The notes beneath the pieces are model-generated. The model did no database searches and was not told the origin of the DNA. It saw only the letters and a program-made list of their open reading frames with translations. Positions 11,403 through 22,030 of a stretch of 64,000 nt of DNA are shown here, one piece after another. The stretch is from Castellaniella sp. S9 (GTDB lineage Bacteria > Pseudomonadota > Gammaproteobacteria > Burkholderiales > Burkholderiaceae_B): contig NZ_JAPFGD010000002.1 of NCBI RefSeq assembly GCF_027257175.1, forward strand, positions 248,001-312,000, written 5' to 3'. Both the position numbers and the translations under genes were made by a program. The number at the start of each line of letters is the position of its first letter. Position 1 is the stretch's first letter.

Positions 11403-11774
11403 ATGTCCATTCCTTCCGATCGCAAATACACTTCCTCGCACGAATGGGTCAAAGCCGAGGGCGACGTCTTCCTGGTCGGCATCACCGACGATGCGCAGGA
11501 CCAGCTCGGCGACCTCGTGTTCGTCGGTGATGTGCAGGTGGGCGCCCGGCTTGCCGCCGGCGACACCGCGGCCGTCGTCGAGTCGGTCAAGGCCGCCTCC
11601 GACATCTACGCGCCCGTTGCGGGCGAAATCGTGGCCTTCAACGAGGCCCTCAACGACCAGCCCGGCCTGATCAATGAGGCGGCCTACGACCAGTGGATCT
11701 TCAAGATCCGTCCCGACAACGCCGCCGACGTCGACGGCCTGCTGGATGCGGCCGCCTACGAGGCACAGGCCTGA
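11403..11774 (+). CDS. gcvH: Glycine cleavage system H protein (lipoyl carrier)
   Basis: This 123-residue protein is the lipoylated shuttle between GcvP, GcvT and the L protein. It has the family pattern [10 protein letters not shown] at the N-terminus, [16 protein letters not shown], and the lipoylation site VESVKAASD with Lys63 as attachment residue. It sits 61 bases after gcvT and 34 before gcvP, so it is part of the same operon. No lipoate ligase or dihydrolipoamide dehydrogenase is present in the window. Confidence 0.97.
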   Translation: MSIPSDRKYTSSHEWVKAEGDVFLVGITDDAQDQLGDLVFVGDVQVGARLAAGDTAAVVESVKAASDIYAPVAGEIVAFNEALNDQPGLINEAAYDQWIFKIRPDNAADVDGLLDAAAYEAQA

Positions 11775-11808
11775 TCCGTCTTTCCGAACCGTAGCCCAGA
11801 GGTCTTAC

Positions 11809-14691
11809 ATGTTGCGCGACACCGACACGCATTCCGAATTCATCCCCCGCCACATCGGGCCTGCCGAGGACGATCAGCGCCTGATGCTCGAGGCCATCGG
11901 CGTGACCGACCTCGAGGCTCTCGTGCGCGAGGTGGTGCCGGCCAGCATCCTGTCCGAGGCGCCGTACCTCGACCTGCCGGGTCCTCGCGGCGAGGTCGAG
12001 GCACTGGCCGAGCTCAGGGCCGTCGCCGGGCGCAACCAGGTGCTGCGCAGCTACATCGGCCAGGGCTACTACGGCACCTACGTACCGCACGTGATCCTGC
12101 GCAACATCCTGGAAAATCCGGCCTGGTACACGGCATACACCCCCTACCAGCCCGAGATCTCCCAGGGCCGGCTCGAGGCGCTGCTGACCTTCCAGACCAT
12201 GGTGGCGGACCTCGCCGGCCTGGACATCGCCAATGCCTCGCTGCTCGACGAGGGCACGGCGGCGGCCGAGGCCATGACCTTGGCGCGGCGGGTGTCGCGC
12301 GCCAAGACCCAGGCCTTCTTCGTGTCGTGCCATGTCCATCCGCAAACCCTCGAGGTGGTGCGCACCCGTGCCGCCGGACTGGACATCGAACTCATCGTGG
12401 GCGACGAGGCCGAAGGGCTGCCCGAATGCTTCGGCGTGCTGCTGCAGTATCCGCATAGCCTGGGCGGCATCGCCGACTATCGCGCGCTCGCCGACAAGGC
12501 CCATGACATGGGCGCCATCGTGGCCGTGGCGACGGACCTGCTGGCTCTGGCGCTGCTGGCGCCGCCGGGCGAGTGGGGGGCCGACATCGCCGTCGGCACG
12601 GCCCAGCGCTTCGGCGTGCCGATGGGCTACGGCGGCCCGCATGCCGGGTTCATGGCCTGCAAGGACGCCTACAAGCGCAACCTGCCGGGACGCCTGGTCG
12701 GGGTGTCGCAGGACGCGGCAGGCCGCCCGGCGCTGCGCCTGGCCCTGCAGACGCGCGAGCAGCACATCCGCCGCGAAAAGGCCACTTCCAACATCTGCAC
12801 CGCTCAGGTGCTGCTGGCCGTCATGGCGGCCATGTACGCCGTGTGGCACGGCCCCGAAGGCATCGCACGCATCGCGCGCCGCGTGGCGGCGCACACGGCG
12901 CGGCTGAATACCGCCCTGCGCGCCATGGGCGCGACGGTACTCAACGACAGCTTCTTCGACACCCTGCACCTGCGCACCGGCGAACGCACCCAGGCGGTGC
13001 TGGACTCGGCGGTGGCCGGCGGCATCAATCTGCGCATCGTCGACGACGCCAGCGTGGCGGTCTCGCTGGACGAAACCGTGGTGGCCGAAGACCTGGAGGT
13101 TCTGGTCGGCGTGCTGGCCGAAGGTCTGGGCCTGGCCCGCGTCGCACCCGATTTCACGTCCGCCGGCGACGGCGTCCCGGCGGCTTGCCGGCGCGCCGGC
13201 CCCATCCTCTCGCATCCGGCCTTCTCGCGCATCCGCTCCGAGACCGACATGCTGCGCTACCTGCGCGAGCTGGCCGACAAGGATCTCGCCCTGGATCGCA
13301 CCATGATCCCCCTGGGTTCATGCACGATGAAACTCAACGCCACGGCCGAGATGATCCCCATCACCTGGCCGGAATTCGGCGACATGCATCCTTTTGCGCC
13401 CGCGGGTCAGGCCCAGGGCTACCAGGAACTGATCGAGCGCCTGTCGTCCGCCCTGTGCGAGATCACCGGCTACGATTCGATCAGCCTGCAGCCGAACTCC
13501 GGCGCCCAGGGCGAATACGCCGGCCTGCTGGCCATCCGCGGCTATCACCACGCCAACGGTGAATTCCAGCGCAACGTCTGCCTGATTCCGGCGTCGGCCC
13601 ACGGCACCAATCCGGCTTCCGCGCACCTGGCGGGCATGGACGTGGTGGTGGTGGCGTCGGACGACAATGGCAACATCGACATGGACGACCTGCGCGCGCG
13701 CATCGCCCAGGTCGGCGACCGGCTCGCGGCCCTGATGATCACCTATCCGTCCACCCACGGCGTCTTCGAGACCACGGTGACCGAGATCTGCGCGCTGGTG
13801 CATGACGCGGGCGGCCAGGTCTACCTGGACGGCGCCAATATGAACGCGATGGTGGGCGTGGCGCGTCCCGGGCGCTTCGGCTCGGACGTCTCGCACCTCA
13901 ATCTGCACAAGACCTTCTGCATCCCTCATGGGGGCGGCGGACCGGGCGTAGGCCCCGTGGCCGTGCGCTCGCATCTGGCGCCCTACCTGCCGGGGATGGT
14001 CGGTCCCGACGGCCGCCTGCCCGCCGGACAGTCCGGTCCGGTGTCGGCGGCGCCCTACGGCTCGGCCAGCATCCTGCCGATCTCGTACATGTACATCGCG
14101 ATGATGGGCGCCGAGGGCCTGCGGCGCGCCACCCAGGTTGCGATCCTGAACGCCAACTACCTGGCCAGCCGCCTGGCGCCGCACTATCCCATCCTGTATG
14201 CCGGCCCCAACGGCCGGGTGGCGCACGAGTGCATCCTCGACATCCGGCCCATCAAGGAGGCCAGCGGCGTCGGCGCCGAGGACATCGCCAAGCGCCTGAT
14301 GGACTACGGCTTCCATGCGCCGACCATGAGCTTCCCCGTGGCCGGCACCCTGATGGTCGAGCCGACCGAATCCGAGGGCCTGGCCGAACTGGACCGCTTC
14401 GTCGAGGCGATGATCGCCATCCGCGCCGAGATCGCCTTGGTGGAAAGCGGCCAGCACGGCGCCGAGGACAACCTGTTGTGCAATGCGCCCCATACCGCGC
14501 AAACGCTGCTGGCCGCCGACTGGACCCATCCCTACACGCGCGAGCAGGCCGCCTATCCGGTGCCGGGCCTCGCCCAGCGCAAGTACTGGCCGCCGGTCTC
14601 GCGCGTGGACAATGCCTGGGGCGACCGCAACCTCGCCTGCGCCTGCCCGCCGATCTCGGAATACGCCGAGGCCCAGGCCGAGCCGGCCTGA
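11809..14691 (+). CDS. gcvP: Glycine dehydrogenase, decarboxylating (P protein), single-chain
   Basis: This 960-residue protein is the single-chain alpha/beta-fused P protein (E. coli 957). It decarboxylates glycine and loads the methylamine on GcvH lipoate. The N-terminal half starts FIPRHIGP and contains [17 protein letters not shown]. The C-terminal half contains the PLP motif [15 protein letters not shown] with Lys701. I chose the ATG at 11809 rather than upstream in-frame codons because it follows gcvH without overlap and gives the standard N-terminus. Last glycine-cleavage gene of the operon. Confidence 0.97.
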   Translation: MLRDTDTHSEFIPRHIGPAEDDQRLMLEAIGVTDLEALVREVVPASILSEAPYLDLPGPRGEVEALAELRAVAGRNQVLRSYIGQGYYGTYVPHVILRNILENPAWYTAYTPYQPEISQGRLEALLTFQTMVADLAGLDIANASLLDEGTAAAEAMTLARRVSRAKTQAFFVSCHVHPQTLEVVRTRAAGLDIELIVGDEAEGLPECFGVLLQYPHSLGGIADYRALADKAHDMGAIVAVATDLLALALLAPPGEWGADIAVGTAQRFGVPMGYGGPHAGFMACKDAYKRNLPGRLVGVSQDAAGRPALRLALQTREQHIRREKATSNICTAQVLLAVMAAMYAVWHGPEGIARIARRVAAHTARLNTALRAMGATVLNDSFFDTLHLRTGERTQAVLDSAVAGGINLRIVDDASVAVSLDETVVAEDLEVLVGVLAEGLGLARVAPDFTSAGDGVPAACRRAGPILSHPAFSRIRSETDMLRYLRELADKDLALDRTMIPLGSCTMKLNATAEMIPITWPEFGDMHPFAPAGQAQGYQELIERLSSALCEITGYDSISLQPNSGAQGEYAGLLAIRGYHHANGEFQRNVCLIPASAHGTNPASAHLAGMDVVVVASDDNGNIDMDDLRARIAQVGDRLAALMITYPSTHGVFETTVTEICALVHDAGGQVYLDGANMNAMVGVARPGRFGSDVSHLNLHKTFCIPHGGGGPGVGPVAVRSHLAPYLPGMVGPDGRLPAGQSGPVSAAPYGSASILPISYMYIAMMGAEGLRRATQVAILNANYLASRLAPHYPILYAGPNGRVAHECILDIRPIKEASGVGAEDIAKRLMDYGFHAPTMSFPVAGTLMVEPTESEGLAELDRFVEAMIAIRAEIALVESGQHGAEDNLLCNAPHTAQTLLAADWTHPYTREQAAYPVPGLAQRKYWPPVSRVDNAWGDRNLACACPPISEYAEAQAEPA

Positions 14692-14714
14692 ACCCCACCC
14701 GCAAGGAAGCTGCC

Positions 14715-14930
14715 ATGCCCTACATCAGCATCAAGATCACGCGCGAGGGTGCCACCGCCGAACAAAAGCGCCGCCTCATCGAGGGCGCTACGCAGCTGAT
14801 GGTGGATGTGCTGGACAAGAAACCCCAGCAGACCTTTGTCGTGATCGAGGAAATCGACACCGACAGCTGGGGGGTTGCGGGCGAAACCGTCACCGAGCTG
14901 CGCCGGCGCGAGGCCGGCGCATCGGACTGA
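14715..14930 (+). CDS. 4-oxalocrotonate tautomerase family protein
   Basis: This 71-residue protein begins Met-Pro, so Pro2 becomes the catalytic N-terminal proline after Met removal. It continues with the beta-alpha-beta tautomerase pattern (YISIKITREGATAEQKRRLIEGATQL, then FVVIEEIDTDSWGVAGE). The family keto-enolises unsaturated acids; the in vivo substrate is unknown. It lies 23 bases after gcvP with an AAGGAAG site, so it may be cotranscribed. It is a little longer than the classical 62-residue enzyme. Confidence 0.88.
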   Translation: MPYISIKITREGATAEQKRRLIEGATQLMVDVLDKKPQQTFVVIEEIDTDSWGVAGETVTELRRREAGASD

Positions 14931-15060
14931 TGCGCGTGCCGACCGACACGTTACGCTGATGCAGGGCTAACTCGCTCAGACTGGTTGCGGGCGTACAGCC
15001 CATACAATATGGCCTCGCCTTGCGGGATGAAGCGGGGCGCACATACTTGGACAGACTGAC

Positions 15061-15627
15061 ATGAATGCCTTGCCATTCCGGCTCAAGATGCTCCGGAAAA
15101 AGAATCGCTTGTCGCTGGATGCGCTTAGTCAAATGACAGGGGTGACGAAAAGCTATCTGTCAAAGCTGGAACGCGGCTTGAGCCAACCGTCCATATCAAT
15201 AATTTTGAGGCTCGCTTCCGCGTATGGCTTGAGCGTCGCCGATCTTGTGGACGAGCGGATCAATGAGCCTGACGACATTACTATCGTGCGGAAATCAGAG
15301 CGCAGGTTCATACGGATTCCCGGAGAGGAGGGTGATGGCCTTGGCGAGATACGCTACCAGATACTTGGAAGTTCCAGCAACGAGTGGGCGCTAGCGCCTT
15401 TCATCGCTTTACCTCCCATGGAGTTTCCGCAGGAGGATGCGATCATGCCTCATGAAGGAGAGGAATTTATTTTCATCGTGCGGGGTGTTGTTGAAATCAA
15501 GATAGGCGATAGGATATTCAGATTGAATAGCGGTGATTCGATCCACTTTAATTCTGAATACCCGCATCGTTTCCGCTCTGTTGGCAAGAAGCCGGCTGAG
15601 GCGCTGGTTGTCACTCTTCGCGCTTAG
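15061..15627 (+). CDS. XRE-family regulator with C-terminal cupin domain
   Basis: This 188-residue protein has an HTH_3 domain at about 7-61 (LKMLRKKNRLSLDALSQMTG, then KSYLSKLERGLSQPS). A cupin barrel follows at about 110-185 (EGEEFIFIVRGVVEIKIGD, then DSIHFNSEYPHRFRS). Such proteins are small-molecule-responsive regulators of amino-acid, polyamine or sugar-acid catabolism. It is convergent with the amidase gene, so it may control the amidase/ABC operon, but that is inference. It marks the left edge of the less GC-rich block. GAAAAG-type codons and ATA codons contrast with gcvP. Confidence 0.88.
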   Translation: MNALPFRLKMLRKKNRLSLDALSQMTGVTKSYLSKLERGLSQPSISIILRLASAYGLSVADLVDERINEPDDITIVRKSERRFIRIPGEEGDGLGEIRYQILGSSSNEWALAPFIALPPMEFPQEDAIMPHEGEEFIFIVRGVVEIKIGDRIFRLNSGDSIHFNSEYPHRFRSVGKKPAEALVVTLRA

Positions 15628-15648
15628 GTGAAAGGGTGGCCTCAGATT

Positions 15649-16953
15649 CTATGAACAATCCATTTTTTCTTTGAACAGAGCTTCCATTTTTCGGCAGGCT
15701 GCGAGTAAAAATAGATCGGTATCCATGCCGGAGACGAACTGAACGGCGACAGGCAGGCCATTTTTCCCCAACCCGACTGGCAGTGTAAGGGCGGGCACGC
15801 CGAGCAGCGTCCAGATGCTGTTGAATATTGGGTCTCCGGTGCTCTGAATCAAAGGGGCTTCCCCTGGAGCGGCTGGCACCATCATTACATGGAAGTCCTT
15901 GCAGAAAACATCAAACTCGTTACGGGCTCGATGCAGAACTGCTCGTGCCTTCAGGTAATCTTCCGGCAGTAATTTCCAACCCAGCTCAAATTGGCTGCGG
16001 GTGCGCATTCCAAGCAGATCGCGCCTTGCCGCATCAAATTCAAAAGCATGGTTCCGAGCGACTTCGTAGGCCATCACCTGTCCATGCAGGTCGTTCAGAG
16101 AATCGAACCAGGCGGGTAACTCCACCTCCTCCACCTCGATATTTTCCCGCGACAGCCGTGCTCCAGCCCGCTCGAGGGCTGTGCGCTGTTCGGGTGCGGC
16201 TTGATGCCAGAATGGCGTTCGACACATACCGACGCGGAGGCGGGCGGGAACGGGTGGCGCCTGTACGGACTGCATGCCCTGCAAGACGCTCCACATGAGC
16301 AAATGATCATCGATAGTTCGCGTGATCGCCCCCAGCGTATCAAGGGAGGCTCCGATGGGTTTGATGCCATCAGGGGCAAATGTATTTAAAGACGGCTTGT
16401 AGCCGATGACTCCACAATAAGCGGATGGCCGAATGATGGAGCCCGCCGACTGAGTGGCGAGGGCAATAGGCACCTGGAAATCGGCCACTGCCGCGGCGGA
16501 GCCGCTTGATGAGCCGCCTGGTGTGTGGGATGGGTTGAGTGGGTTGGCCGTTTTATTTGGCTCGAACATGGCAAACTCGGTAGTCACCGTCTTGCCCATG
16601 ATGATTCCGCCGGCGCGCGTCGCGAGCCCTATGCAAGCCGCATCACGCTGCGGCTGATGTCCCGAGTAGATTCGAGACCCATACTCTGTAGGGAAGTTCC
16701 GGGTGTCGATATTGTCTTTTATGCCGATGGGGATGCCATGCAGCAGACCCTTGGGGGGGGTGGCATCGCATTCACGCGCGGCCCGTAGTGCTTGCTCTCG
16801 ATCGAAGCATACCCACGCGCCGACGATCGGCTCGCGCTTTTCAATTTGTGTCAGGCATGCCTCGACAAGCTCCACCGAGGAGATTTCGCGAGCTGCAATT
16901 GCTGCCGCGGCCTCGGTGGCGGACATTGTATTCAGAACCGACATTTTTTCCAT
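15649..16953 (-). CDS. Amidase signature-family hydrolase
   Basis: This 434-residue amidase-signature enzyme hydrolyses amides to acid plus ammonia or amine. The Ser-cisSer-Lys triad is visible: Lys79 in GIPIGIKDNID, cis-Ser around 148-149 in GGSSSGSAAAVA, and nucleophile Ser172 in TQSAGSIIRPS. That stretch deviates slightly from the usual GGSIRxPA. An alternative start is the Met at residue 4. It is the last gene of the minus-strand operon, only 2 bases after the amidohydrolase, which suggests sequential degradation of an imported amide or peptide-like compound. A GatA role is unlikely because gatB and gatC are absent and the length is short. Confidence 0.88.
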   Translation of the reverse strand: MEKMSVLNTMSATEAAAAIAAREISSVELVEACLTQIEKREPIVGAWVCFDREQALRAARECDATPPKGLLHGIPIGIKDNIDTRNFPTEYGSRIYSGHQPQRDAACIGLATRAGGIIMGKTVTTEFAMFEPNKTANPLNPSHTPGGSSSGSAAAVADFQVPIALATQSAGSIIRPSAYCGVIGYKPSLNTFAPDGIKPIGASLDTLGAITRTIDDHLLMWSVLQGMQSVQAPPVPARLRVGMCRTPFWHQAAPEQRTALERAGARLSRENIEVEEVELPAWFDSLNDLHGQVMAYEVARNHAFEFDAARRDLLGMRTRSQFELGWKLLPEDYLKARAVLHRARNEFDVFCKDFHVMMVPAAPGEAPLIQSTGDPIFNSIWTLLGVPALTLPVGLGKNGLPVAVQFVSGMDTDLFLLAACRKMEALFKEKMDCS

Positions 16954-16955
16954 CC

Positions 16956-18149
16956 TCAGAATTGGCGTGCTTTATCGAACCAGACGAATTCGCCGCCTTT
17001 CATGACGCCGCACAGATGATCAAGCGCATTGATGTCCAGCAACGGGTTTCCTTTTATAAAGACGAGGTCTGCCCATAGCCCATTCGCTATCCGTCCGACT
17101 TCCTCTGCCATGCCGATCGCCTCGGCCGCGGCCGTGGTGGCGCTACGCAGAGCGATAAGGGGGGCAATGCCCGCCTCCACCATGAATTTGATCTCGACGG
17201 CGACCGATCCGTGCGGGTTGCCGGGCGTGCCCGCATCCGTACCCGCGACAATCGGCACACCGGCGGCTGCGGCTGCCGCAAAACTGTCCACCCATTGCCG
17301 AGAGACTCGACGCATTTTTTGGATGGCGTATTCGGGGATTCCGGCCCTTGCGTCCGCATCAAGAATACGGCGCATGGGTGTCAGCGTTGGCACCAGCGCC
17401 GTCTTGGCTTTGAGCATTTCATCAATGAGGTCCGGAGACAGATAGATGCCGTGTTCTATTGTGTCGACCCCCGCCTTGAGGGAGTTATGGATACCTTGTT
17501 TTCCTTGAGCGTGAGATGCCGCCCGGCGACCGCAATTGTGCGCCTCATCCACAGCGGCACGCATTTCTTCCATACTCAATTGCACGTGCTCGGGCTCGAC
17601 CATGGGCGTGATCACGCCGCCGGTAGCGACCACCTTGATCAAGTCGGCCCCCATCTTCAAGTTCCTTCGCGCCGCTTTGCGGGCCTCGTCCACACCATCG
17701 ATCTCGGTTCCGATGAAGCGATTGTGTCCCCCTGTCATGACGATGCAGGGGCCCGAGGCCATCATGCGCGGCCCTTCGACCAACCCGTGCTGGATCGCCC
17801 GTTTGAGGAAAATGCCGATGCCTCCGTTACACCCTACGTCCCTGACGGTGGTGGTACCGGCCTCCAAGGTCGCGCGCGCGGCGGCACATGCTTTGTAAGC
17901 AGTGGTGATGTGGGGTTCGGCAATCAGATTGGAGACACTGCCCGCCGTCCCGTCGAGGCAGAAGTGCACATGTGCGTTGATCAGTCCGGGCAGAATAGTC
18001 AGGCTGGACGCATCGATTTCGGGCACTCCCTGAGGAAGAGCCTCGGGATCCGTGAAACGGCCGTCGCGAATGCCGAGGCTGGCGTATGACACGAGGGAAT
18101 CGGCGCCGTTCCATGCCGTGACATTATTGATTTTAAGAGTACCTTTCAT
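16956..18149 (-). CDS. Metal-dependent amidohydrolase (imidazolonepropionase/prolidase-like)
   Basis: This 397-residue protein is of the amidohydrolase superfamily. The HxH metal motif occurs in ILPGLINAHVHF (about residue 60). A metal-bridging Lys candidate is in ADLIKVVATGG. The His residues follow in ASHAQGKQG and DTIEHGIYL, and the metal Asp is in VAGTDAGTPGN. This matches the subgroup that includes imidazolonepropionase-like and Xaa-Pro or Xaa-Arg dipeptidases. Its ATG overlaps the stop of the ABC ATPase gene by 4 bases. The context of a peptide-type importer and an amidase favours dipeptide or N-acyl amino acid cleavage. Confidence 0.85.
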   Translation of the reverse strand: MKGTLKINNVTAWNGADSLVSYASLGIRDGRFTDPEALPQGVPEIDASSLTILPGLINAHVHFCLDGTAGSVSNLIAEPHITTAYKACAAARATLEAGTTTVRDVGCNGGIGIFLKRAIQHGLVEGPRMMASGPCIVMTGGHNRFIGTEIDGVDEARKAARRNLKMGADLIKVVATGGVITPMVEPEHVQLSMEEMRAAVDEAHNCGRRAASHAQGKQGIHNSLKAGVDTIEHGIYLSPDLIDEMLKAKTALVPTLTPMRRILDADARAGIPEYAIQKMRRVSRQWVDSFAAAAAAGVPIVAGTDAGTPGNPHGSVAVEIKFMVEAGIAPLIALRSATTAAAEAIGMAEEVGRIANGLWADLVFIKGNPLLDINALDHLCGVMKGGEFVWFDKARQF

Positions 18150-19165
18150 GATCTTTCTTTAATGGAGTTAAGCTCATCCGCTACAACGTGGCAAGCGACA
18201 AGATGCGATTCTCCGGTCTCTTCTAGCCTTGGGCGCTGCTCTTTACAGCGTGGGATCGCGTAGGGACAGCGCGGCTGAAATGGGCATCCTGTGGGGGGAT
18301 CGAGCGGACTAGGAATCTCCCCGCCCAGGATCGTGCGCTCACGCCGGTTTTCTGTATTGACCGATGGTATTGCCGAAATCAAGGCCTGCGTATAAGGATG
18401 CCTGGGTTCTGAAAGCAGTTTATCGGCTTCGCATATTTCCATGATCTGTCCGAGATAAAGGACGGCAATACGATCACAGAAATAGGCGCATAGATTCAAG
18501 TCATGCGTAACGAATATATAGGTCAATCCAAGTTGGCGACGAAGATCGGACAGCAGATTGATGATCTGCGCCTGAACAGAGACATCCAGTGCCGACACCG
18601 CTTCGTCCGCAATGATGATCTTTGGATTTACAGCCAGGGCGGCGGCGATGGCGACGCGCTGCCGCTGGCCGCCCGACAGTTCATGCGGGTAGTGCTTGAT
18701 CGTCCTTTTCGGCAGCCCTACCAAGTCGAGTAATTCGTCTGCCCGTACCGAGCGGGCGTGGCGGTCCATGCCGAGGAAATTCTTCAGCGGCTCGGAGAGT
18801 GCATCGCCTATGCGCATCCGTGGGTTGAGGGAACTGAAGGGGTCCTGGAAGACAATCTGTATGTCTCTCCAGTAAGCATGCAGTCCGTCTTCGGAGAGCC
18901 CGTTGACTTCCATCCCTCCATAATGAATAGTGCCGGCGGTAGGCCGCTCGAGGCCGAAGATCAGGCGGCCCAGGGTGGATTTCCCCGATCCGGACTCTCC
19001 TACGATGCCGAAACTCTGGGAAGCGCTGATGGAAAATGAGACGTCATTGACGGCATGTAGCTTCTTGTGTTCTATCCCGAGTCCTTTTCGGCGCACCACA
19101 TTGAATGACTTCTTTAGATTCGTAATGCGGATCAGTTCCTCAGGATTTCCTGCCAGTATAGACAT
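18146..19165 (-). CDS. Peptide-type ABC transporter ATP-binding protein (DppF/OppF-like)
   Basis: This 339-residue ATPase has Walker [10 protein letters not shown], signature LSGGQRQRVAIA, Walker B IIADEAVSALD, and the C-terminal oligopeptide/dipeptide extension with CPFQPRCPYAIPRC. The cysteine spacing in that extension resembles the Fe-S-binding region seen in DppD/DppF proteins. It energises import together with the neighbouring ATPase and two permeases. Its start lies inside the end of the upstream ATPase gene (34-base overlap), and its stop overlaps the amidohydrolase start, so the operon is tightly coupled. Confidence 0.93.
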   Translation of the reverse strand: MSILAGNPEELIRITNLKKSFNVVRRKGLGIEHKKLHAVNDVSFSISASQSFGIVGESGSGKSTLGRLIFGLERPTAGTIHYGGMEVNGLSEDGLHAYWRDIQIVFQDPFSSLNPRMRIGDALSEPLKNFLGMDRHARSVRADELLDLVGLPKRTIKHYPHELSGGQRQRVAIAAALAVNPKIIIADEAVSALDVSVQAQIINLLSDLRRQLGLTYIFVTHDLNLCAYFCDRIAVLYLGQIMEICEADKLLSEPRHPYTQALISAIPSVNTENRRERTILGGEIPSPLDPPTGCPFQPRCPYAIPRCKEQRPRLEETGESHLVACHVVADELNSIKERS

Positions 19166-20127
19166 CTTATCTCCTGCTCATTTTCTAGATATTGGATTTC
19201 CGGGTGCTTTGCGTGACAGCCATCCAGTGCATGCCGGCAGCGAGGCGAGAACCTGCAGCCAGACACTTCGGACAATAGGGGCGGCGTGCCTTCAATGGGC
19301 ATCAGAGGTTGTTTGCTTGTGGGGTCGGCAATACAGGACAGCAGCCCCTGGGTATATGGATGACGTGGCTTGGAGAATATCTCGTCGACAGGACCACGTT
19401 CCTGTATCTCTCCCGCATACAGGACGGCAACGTTGTCGCACAGCTCCGATATGACCGCAAGATCATGAGTGATGAACAGGATGGCGATTCCGGTTTTTTC
19501 CCGGATCTTGCGCAGGAGGTCGAGAATCTGCGCTTGTATCGTGACGTCTAGCGCGGTTGTCGGCTCATCGGCGATCAAAAGATCGGGATCTGACGATAGC
19601 GCCATTGCAATAAGGACTCGTTGGCGCATGCCGCCGCTCATCTGGAACGGGTATGCGTCGATGGCAACCGATGGATCCGCTATACCCACCAGGCCAAGCA
19701 GCTCGATGGCGCGTGTGCGGGCGTCGTTCCACCTGATGGCTTCGTGGGCGCGAATCCCCGTAATAATCTGGTGGCCGACGGTGAATACGGGGTTCAGGGC
19801 GGTCAAGGGTTCCTGGAAGATCATGCCGATTCGGTTGCCCCGTATCCGACGAATCTCTGAAGGCTGCATGCGCAGCAGATCCTGGCCATCAAAGAGAATA
19901 TGGCCGTCAGTGATCTTCGCCATGCTGGGCGGTAGCAGGCCCATGATGGCCAGGGAGGAAACGGACTTGCCGCTGCCCGATTCACCCACGAGTCCGAGGA
20001 TCTCGCCTCGCCGGATGGCAAAGCTGACCCCATCCACGACCCTGACGGTTTCGTCATCGGTGCGAAACTCTACAGTCAGGTTCTCAACCTGCAGGAGATA
20101 CTCGCTTGAACGATTCATTGTCTTCAT
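19132..20127 (-). CDS. Peptide-type ABC transporter ATP-binding protein (DppD/OppD-like)
   Basis: This 331-residue ATPase has Walker [10 protein letters not shown], signature [15 protein letters not shown], Walker [13 protein letters not shown], and the C-terminal [14 protein letters not shown] extension of peptide importers. I chose the ATG at 20127 because it forms an ATGA overlap with the permease stop; an ATG at 20118 is also possible. A longer upstream reading would overlap the permease gene heavily. Partner of the DppF-like ATPase. Confidence 0.93.
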   Translation of the reverse strand: MKTMNRSSEYLLQVENLTVEFRTDDETVRVVDGVSFAIRRGEILGLVGESGSGKSVSSLAIMGLLPPSMAKITDGHILFDGQDLLRMQPSEIRRIRGNRIGMIFQEPLTALNPVFTVGHQIITGIRAHEAIRWNDARTRAIELLGLVGIADPSVAIDAYPFQMSGGMRQRVLIAMALSSDPDLLIADEPTTALDVTIQAQILDLLRKIREKTGIAILFITHDLAVISELCDNVAVLYAGEIQERGPVDEIFSKPRHPYTQGLLSCIADPTSKQPLMPIEGTPPLLSEVSGCRFSPRCRHALDGCHAKHPEIQYLENEQEIRCLYWQEILRN

Positions 20128-21035
20128 AGTTTGAGCCGCGGGTCCAATGTGTCGCGCAGGGCGTCGCCCAGCAGATTTATCCCGAGCACCGTCAGCATGA
20201 TCGCCAGGCCTGGAACCACGGTGAGCCACCAGGCGAGCGTCATGTAATCCTTGCCTTCCGCCAGCATCCAGCCCCAGGTTGCAGTGTCCGGCGCGACACC
20301 GAGCCCGAGAAATGTAAGCGCCGACTCCATGATGATCATGAAGGCGACTTCCAGCGTCATGACGACGACAATGGGCGTCGCGACATTGGGCAGGACGTGT
20401 GCGATCAAGATCCGCAAGTAGGAGTTTCCCCTCACCCTCGCGGCCTCGACATACTCCTTTTCACGCACCGAAAGGGTCTGCCCGTACACAATCCGCGCAA
20501 ACTGCACCCAACGGGTGAGGGCCAGAACCAATATCAGGTTCGTGATTCCAGCACCCAAGGCTCCCACAACCACCACGGCGAACAGGATGTACGGTATGGC
20601 AAGGAAGATATCGACCAGCCGCATAAGGGCGGTGCGTAAGACGCCCTCGCTGAAACCTGCAACCAGCCCTACCGTGGTTCCAATAATCCCTGCGATGGCT
20701 GCCGTGACGAAGCCGATGAAAAGAGAAATCTGGGCGCCGTGCATGACGCGGCTGAGAATATCGCGTCCAAGCTGATCGGTGCCGAGGACATGGGTCCATG
20801 TGCCGCCGGAGAAAACAGGAGGCTTCAGCCGCGCCATGAGGTTCTGTGCGTTTGGATCGAGAGGGCTCAAAATGGGCGACAGAATCGCCATTGCCACCAT
20901 GGTGAAAACAATGGCAAGGCCGATGGCGCCATTGCTGCGGCGCAATAGCCGCCCCAACATTGTTTTGCGGAATCTCTGTGAGAATCCTGGGTAACTGAAA
21001 GCCAAGGTCTTCTCCGAAGCGGGCTGGCGTGTCAT
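20124..21035 (-). CDS. Peptide-type ABC transporter permease (DppC-like)
   Basis: This 303-residue inner-membrane protein has the DppC layout. A cytoplasmic N-terminus precedes a first membrane segment at about 38-58, then a periplasmic loop ([20 protein letters not shown]). Five more segments follow, and the EAA loop reads [22 protein letters not shown]. It forms the channel with the DppB-like protein. The ATG overlaps the dppB-like stop by 4 bases and its own stop overlaps the dppD-like start. Confidence 0.93.
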   Translation of the reverse strand: MTRQPASEKTLAFSYPGFSQRFRKTMLGRLLRRSNGAIGLAIVFTMVAMAILSPILSPLDPNAQNLMARLKPPVFSGGTWTHVLGTDQLGRDILSRVMHGAQISLFIGFVTAAIAGIIGTTVGLVAGFSEGVLRTALMRLVDIFLAIPYILFAVVVVGALGAGITNLILVLALTRWVQFARIVYGQTLSVREKEYVEAARVRGNSYLRILIAHVLPNVATPIVVVMTLEVAFMIIMESALTFLGLGVAPDTATWGWMLAEGKDYMTLAWWLTVVPGLAIMLTVLGINLLGDALRDTLDPRLKL

Positions 21036-21961
21036 TTGAAAGCTCCCCCTTCCCGTATGCGTGGATCCAAGTAGGTGTAGAGGATGTCCACCGCAAGATT
21101 GACCAGCACAAAAATCGCGGACAAGACCATGACAATGGCTTGTACGACGGGATAATCCCTAGCGAAGATGGAGTCGATCGCAAATCGGCCGACTCCTGGC
21201 CATGAAAAGATCGTTTCCGTAATGACCGCCCCGCCCAGCAACACGCCAAATTCCAGGCCGATGACGGTCACGAGCGGAATCGCCGCGTTACGTAAAGCGT
21301 AGTTTGAGATAATGGTCCATTCCGAAATGCCCTTGGCGCGCGCAGTGCGGATGTAATCTTGACCGAGCACATCCAGCATGCCCGACCGCGTGATCCGGGC
21401 GATACGAGCCATGGAAAATACGGCAAGTGTGAAAGCCGGCAGGATGAGTGTTTCGAAACCGTCTCGCCCACCCGTGGGCAGCACGCCGAGCTTCACGGAA
21501 AATAACAGGATCAGGAGCAACCCCAGCCAATAGACTGGCGTGGCCTGCCCGAGCAGAGAAAATCCCATCGCTACGGAATCAATGAGTGTTCCCCGTTTGA
21601 CAGCCGCGACGACTCCCAGAGGAATGGCGACGCCTATGGCGATTAAGAGGCTGGCGACCGTCAGTTCAAATGTGGCGGGAATGCGCTCGAGAACGAGGCC
21701 AATGGCTGGCTCGCTGTGGCGATATGAATAGCCCAGATCGCCCTGGACCACGTTGAGCAGGAAGTTCGCGTACTGGTAAAGCAAGGGGTCGTTGAAACCC
21801 ATTTGATCCCGGAAGGCTGCTCGTTCCTCGCTGGTGGCGTCGAGGGGTAACAATAATTGAGTTGGATCGCCGGATAGGTGCAACAGGAAAAAAACGATGG
21901 AAAGGACACCTAGCAAGACAAAAATGGCTTGATATAGTCTCTTGAGAATGTATATCAACAT
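21032..21961 (-). CDS. Peptide-type ABC transporter permease (DppB-like)
   Basis: This 309-residue permease starts with a membrane segment (YILKRLYQAIFVLLGVLSIVF, residues 4-24). It then has the conserved LSGDPTQLLLP periplasmic motif, about five further segments, and the EAA loop DYIRTARAKGISEWTIISNYALRN. It is the first permease after the binding-protein gene, separated from it by 69 bases. Order SBP-B-C-D-F is the canonical dpp/opp order. Substrate range (peptide, opine, nickel or glutathione) is not determined by the permease sequence. Confidence 0.93.
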   Translation of the reverse strand: MLIYILKRLYQAIFVLLGVLSIVFFLLHLSGDPTQLLLPLDATSEERAAFRDQMGFNDPLLYQYANFLLNVVQGDLGYSYRHSEPAIGLVLERIPATFELTVASLLIAIGVAIPLGVVAAVKRGTLIDSVAMGFSLLGQATPVYWLGLLLILLFSVKLGVLPTGGRDGFETLILPAFTLAVFSMARIARITRSGMLDVLGQDYIRTARAKGISEWTIISNYALRNAAIPLVTVIGLEFGVLLGGAVITETIFSWPGVGRFAIDSIFARDYPVVQAIVMVLSAIFVLVNLAVDILYTYLDPRIREGGAFK

Positions 21962-22030
21962 AGGTTTCGATTTCTTCCTGAATCCGGGCGATCTTGAGGC
22001 CGCCCGGATTCAGTTGGCGGCAAGATGAAA

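Noticed and set aside
17211-18089. Plus-strand 292-codon frame opposite the amidohydrolase
   Set aside because: It lacks a ribosome-binding site and any recognisable motif, and the opposite strand encodes a complete amidohydrolase with metal ligands.
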